Source of the DNA: Novosphingopyxis sp042090735
Lineage (GTDB): Bacteria; Pseudomonadota; Alphaproteobacteria; Sphingomonadales; Sphingomonadaceae
Assembly (NCBI GenBank): GCA_042090735.1
Contig: JBELIU010000031.1
Coordinates: 1-17,606 of the forward strand
Length of the DNA: 17,606 nt
Direction of reading: 5' to 3'
The translations under genes and the position numbers were made by a program. The notes under the pieces were generated by a model that saw only the letters and a program-made list of their open reading frames with translations, ran no database searches and was not told where the DNA came from. Position 1 is the first letter of the stretch. Every line of letters begins with the position of its first letter. Of this stretch, positions 14,984 through 17,606 are shown piece by piece.

Positions 14984-16342
14984 TTATTCCGCCGGTACGA
15001 TCTCGGCCGTGGGCCGGGCATGGCGCCCCAATCGGCCGCCGCTGAACTTTCGCAGGAAGCGCCGCCAGACGGCATGTTCTTCCGACCAGTCATAATAAGC
15101 CTGATAGGCGGGATCGGCGAGGAGATGCTCCTCCTCGGTCCGCGCGCGCCAGTAATAGACCGCACTGACCAGCGCCATCAGCGCGGTGTTGCGTAAAGCA
15201 TCGGCCAGGCTTCCGCTCGTCACGATGAACGGCAAGGTCGCCGCCCACCAATACGCATTTTTCGCCAGATAGGCCGGGTGCCGCGTCCATTTATAGGGGC
15301 CGTGCGTCAGGATGCCGCGATGGGTGAGGTTTGAAAAGCGCAGACCAAAGGCGACGGTGGCATAGGCGTAAATTCCGGTCAGGATCACCAGCAACGCCCC
15401 CCAGGTAGTGAGCAGCGCCGGATGGCCCGCGAACCAGCTCGACCAGCTGGCCGTGCCCACCTGATAATCGAGCGGCCCGCCGCCGTTCATCAGGGTGAAG
15501 GGCGGATAGCAGATCAGGGCGGCGACCCAGCCGGCAAGATAAGGGTTGGCGGTGCGGATATGGCTATCCAGCGGGCGCATCGTCAGTAGGTAGCCGACGG
15601 TGGCAAGCTGGACGTCGACCAGAAACATGGTCGTGATCAGTGCGCTGGCGATCCAGACAGGATTTTGCGCGATCCTGGCGAAATCGAAATTAACGACATT
15701 GCTGAAGCCCGGCGGGACGATGGCCAGCATGAAAGCCAGGAAGAAGCCCTTCACCGCCCAGGCGCGTAAGTGATGATGGATCATCTCCCGGTCCCAGCCT
15801 TCGCGCCCCGCAATCCAGGCGCCGAAATGCCAGGCACCGTCTTTCGGATCCACCAGATGCCGGTCGAGCCAAACGACATAGGGCACGGACAGAACGATCA
15901 GCGGCACCAATGCAATCTCGAACAGCTGCATCGAGAAGGGATAATCGGCGAACCGGGTGCTCCACCAGAAGCGGCCTACCGCATAGACGGCGGCGATTAG
16001 CCCCCAGGTTGCCCAGAAGCCGGTGATCTTCACGATCGAGACGTCGACCACATCCGCGAGAGGTCGTCTCAAGGACCAGTCGATACCCGTGCTCGCGCGC
16101 CGATGGACCTTTTCGATGAGAAGGGACCAGAGGATCATCGGGCCGCCGCATGCGACGATGCCGAGCAGCGCCGCATTCGGCCCGCTCGCCCGCGCGGGCA
16201 GGCCGGGAAAGCCCAGCATGTCGGCCAGAGCGCCGAAATTGCGTGCGATCGTCACCCACAGGATCAGACCCGCAAGCCCGGACAGGCCGACGCCGATGCC
16301 GACCGCGGATGCGGGACGGACCGATGATGCGCGATCGCTCAT
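14984..16342 (-). CDS. Large isoprenylcysteine carboxyl methyltransferase-like membrane protein
   Basis: This 452-residue polytopic membrane protein has a C-terminal domain of the ICMT/PEMT type. The recognisable part is GLRFSNLTHRGILTHGPYKWTRHPAYLAKN, with the G-P-Y-x-x-x-R-H-P-A-Y-L pattern used to bind S-adenosylmethionine, followed by RTEEEHLLADPAYQAYYD near the end. Roughly 300 residues of additional, mostly hydrophobic sequence precede it, which makes it about twice the length of a simple ICMT-like protein. Bacteria lack classical protein prenylation, so the methyl acceptor is unknown; a lipid or isoprenoid is possible. A TTG at 16360 would extend the frame by six residues, but the ATG at 16342 (MSDRASS) is a more natural start. 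It follows the aquaporin gene by 45 bases. Confidence 0.78.
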   Translation of the reverse strand: MSDRASSVRPASAVGIGVGLSGLAGLILWVTIARNFGALADMLGFPGLPARASGPNAALLGIVACGGPMILWSLLIEKVHRRASTGIDWSLRRPLADVVDVSIVKITGFWATWGLIAAVYAVGRFWWSTRFADYPFSMQLFEIALVPLIVLSVPYVVWLDRHLVDPKDGAWHFGAWIAGREGWDREMIHHHLRAWAVKGFFLAFMLAIVPPGFSNVVNFDFARIAQNPVWIASALITTMFLVDVQLATVGYLLTMRPLDSHIRTANPYLAGWVAALICYPPFTLMNGGGPLDYQVGTASWSSWFAGHPALLTTWGALLVILTGIYAYATVAFGLRFSNLTHRGILTHGPYKWTRHPAYLAKNAYWWAATLPFIVTSGSLADALRNTALMALVSAVYYWRARTEEEHLLADPAYQAYYDWSEEHAVWRRFLRKFSGGRLGRHARPTAEIVPAE

Positions 16343-16387
16343 GCCCGCCCGCTTAACCAAAGAAGGTAAGCGGACGGTGAAGAAGCG

Positions 16388-17104
16388 TCAGTCTCCGATC
16401 GGCTCACCCGCGAACAGCCATTGGCAGAGGATCACCGCCACCAGCGTGCCGACGATCTGCTCGGCAAGAAACAGCGGCACATCCGGCGGTGCGATCCCGG
16501 CAAACGTATCACTTAGCGCGCGCGCCACCGTGATAGCGGGATTGGCAAAGCTGGTCGAGCTCGTGAACCAGTACGCCGCGCTGATGTAGGCGCCCACCGC
16601 CGGGGCTATCCAGGCGGGGCGATAGCGCACCGTGCCGCGGATGGTGACGATCAACCCGAAAGTGGCGATACCTTCGCTGAACGCCTGCGCGGGGCCGGTG
16701 CGCGCATGGGTGGAAAATTGAAGTACCGGCAGCTCGAACATCAGATGCGCCGCCCACACGCCCAGTATTCCGCCGGCCAGCTGAACCAGCGCATACAGGG
16801 CCGCCTCCTTCGGCAGGATCTCCCGCCGGATCAACGCCGCGAGCGTCACCGCCGGGTTGAAATGGGCGCCCGACAACGGTGCCAGCATGGTGATCAGGAC
16901 GAACAGGATTGCGCCGGTGGCCAGTGTGTTGCCCAGAAGGGCGATGGCGATGTTACCGCCCGCCAGCGTTTCGCCCATGATGCCCGATCCGATGACCGTG
17001 CCGAACAGGAAAAAACTGCCGAGCGCTTCCGCCGCCAGCCGCCGCGCGGTGCCGGGATACGGCGCCCGCCGCGGCACCGCATCGCTCACCAGATGTTCGC
17101 CCAT
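16388..17104 (-). CDS. Aquaporin-family channel (MIP), AqpS-like
   Basis: This 238-residue protein is a major intrinsic protein with six expected helices and both pore-lining motifs: N83-P84-A85 in SGAHFNPAVT and N188-P189-A190 in SFANPAIT. In water- and glycerol-conducting aquaporins the second NPA is normally followed directly by the selectivity-filter arginine; here it is Ile191, with an Arg only four residues after the Ala. This, together with the STSFANPAIT-VARALSDTFAGI context, resembles the AqpS-type channels often found with arsenic genes. No arsenic gene lies in the window, so the permeant solute is open. The ATG is well supported: GAGGA sits seven bases upstream and overlaps the stop codon of the preceding DUF3429 gene, indicating co-translation. 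Confidence 0.88.
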   Translation of the reverse strand: MGEHLVSDAVPRRAPYPGTARRLAAEALGSFFLFGTVIGSGIMGETLAGGNIAIALLGNTLATGAILFVLITMLAPLSGAHFNPAVTLAALIRREILPKEAALYALVQLAGGILGVWAAHLMFELPVLQFSTHARTGPAQAFSEGIATFGLIVTIRGTVRYRPAWIAPAVGAYISAAYWFTSSTSFANPAITVARALSDTFAGIAPPDVPLFLAEQIVGTLVAVILCQWLFAGEPIGD

Positions 17105-17110
17105 CGATGT

Positions 17111-17115
17111 TCCTC
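17111..17115 (-). promoter_or_regulatory. Shine-Dalgarno of the aquaporin gene, overlapping the upstream stop
   Basis: On the minus strand TGAGGAACATCGATG contains the stop codon of the DUF3429 gene (TGA, 17116-17114), the Shine-Dalgarno GAGGA, and the aquaporin ATG. The arrangement supports translation reinitiation and joint expression of the two membrane proteins. Confidence 0.65.
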
Positions 17116-17578
17116 AGGTGGCAGCCACCAGCACTCCGAGGCAGACCACCACCGCGCTCGTAATCGCCATACGCAGGCGCAAATAGGAAAGCGGCACCGT
17201 ACCGTGAGAATAAGCGCGCCAGTCGAGCAGCAGCAGCAGCGCAAACAATACCGAGATCGCCAGCGGGATCATTCCAGAAGGCAGCAACAGGAGCGCGAGC
17301 CAGGCCGCGATTGCCGCGACATTGCTGCCGATCAGGAGCAGGGGATCGGCCCGGCGGGCGATCGCGAGACCCCAGAAGGTGCCCGCCATGAAGCTGAGGA
17401 TGATTACCGCCCACCAGGCAATCGCCGTGCGCACGAACGGATAATAGTCCGCGGGCCCCACCGGTACGATCAGATACAGCGCCCCGGCTGCGAAGGGGAT
17501 CACTCCGGCGGCGGTCAGCGCGGCAACCAGCGGCGGCAGACTCGCTTGGTAGGCGGGATGTTTGAGCGGGTCGATCAT
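17114..17578 (-). CDS. DUF3429-type small integral membrane protein
   Basis: This 154-residue protein is almost entirely hydrophobic, with about five membrane segments. The region IAWWAVIILSFMAGTFWGLAI matches the DUF3429 pattern of a Phe-x-Gly-x-x-Trp-Gly in the third segment. The function of the family is not known to me. The ATG at 17578 gives MIDPLKHPAYQASLPPL before the first helix, a plausible start. The frame, however, stays open to the window edge (HLARLFALH), so a start beyond 17606 cannot be excluded. Alternatively the preceding gene may end in a TGA overlapping this ATG. The aquaporin gene follows after nine bases and uses a ribosome site overlapping this stop. Confidence 0.75.
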   Translation of the reverse strand: MIDPLKHPAYQASLPPLVAALTAAGVIPFAAGALYLIVPVGPADYYPFVRTAIAWWAVIILSFMAGTFWGLAIARRADPLLLIGSNVAAIAAWLALLLLPSGMIPLAISVLFALLLLLDWRAYSHGTVPLSYLRLRMAITSAVVVCLGVLVAAT

Positions 17579-17606
17579 GTGCAGGGCGAACAGGCGGGCA
17601 AGGTGG

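Overview
The window looks like chromosomal backbone from a high-GC alphaproteobacterium, most likely a member of the Sphingomonadales. Three things point there: the gene orders mutY / DUF721 (dciA) / DsbA-like proteins / smc and ubiA / rsmE / gshA, the plant-type glutamate-cysteine ligase, and a palindromic intergenic repeat of a kind I associate with sphingomonad genomes. No transposase, integrase, phage gene, tRNA, rRNA or CRISPR array was seen. Gene density is high and no gene-free stretch exceeds 300 bases.

Layout. (1) 1-1239, plus strand: the 3' part of an mgtE magnesium transporter gene, then a DUF1489 protein. (2) 1311-5020, minus strand: transcription runs mutY, then a Tat-exported serine hydrolase, then nudC, then a single-domain response regulator. 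The first three genes overlap and probably form one translationally coupled unit. (3) 5035-11411, plus strand, starting 14 bases from the divergent mutY: a DUF721/DciA-type protein, three tandem DsbA-family thiol-disulfide oxidoreductases (one secreted, two lipoproteins) and a full-length smc. (4) 11462-11641: an unrecognised 59-residue ORF behind a short AT-rich promoter-like stretch. (5) 11663-12601, minus: ubiA, separated from the divergent rsmE by a palindromic REP-like repeat. (6) 12728-14974, plus: rsmE and gshA. (7) 14984-17578, minus: a DUF3429 membrane protein, an aquaporin-family channel and a large isoprenylcysteine-methyltransferase-like membrane protein, read in that order.

How the genes fit together. 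The left minus-strand block holds two nucleotide/genome-maintenance functions, MutY (removal of A opposite 8-oxoG) and NudC (hydrolysis of NAD(H) and NAD caps). The central plus-strand block pairs chromosome replication and organisation (DciA-like helicase loader, SMC) with a set of periplasmic disulfide enzymes. The three Dsb paralogues have different active sites (CPHC, CSHC, CPTC) but share an additional cysteine pair. The rsmE-gshA pair links 16S rRNA methylation with the first step of glutathione synthesis.

I did not find a clearly new defence or mobile system. The items most worth a second look are the triple Dsb array, the 59-residue ORF with a possibly leaderless promoter, the REP-like palindrome, and the aquaporin whose second NPA motif lacks the usual following arginine.
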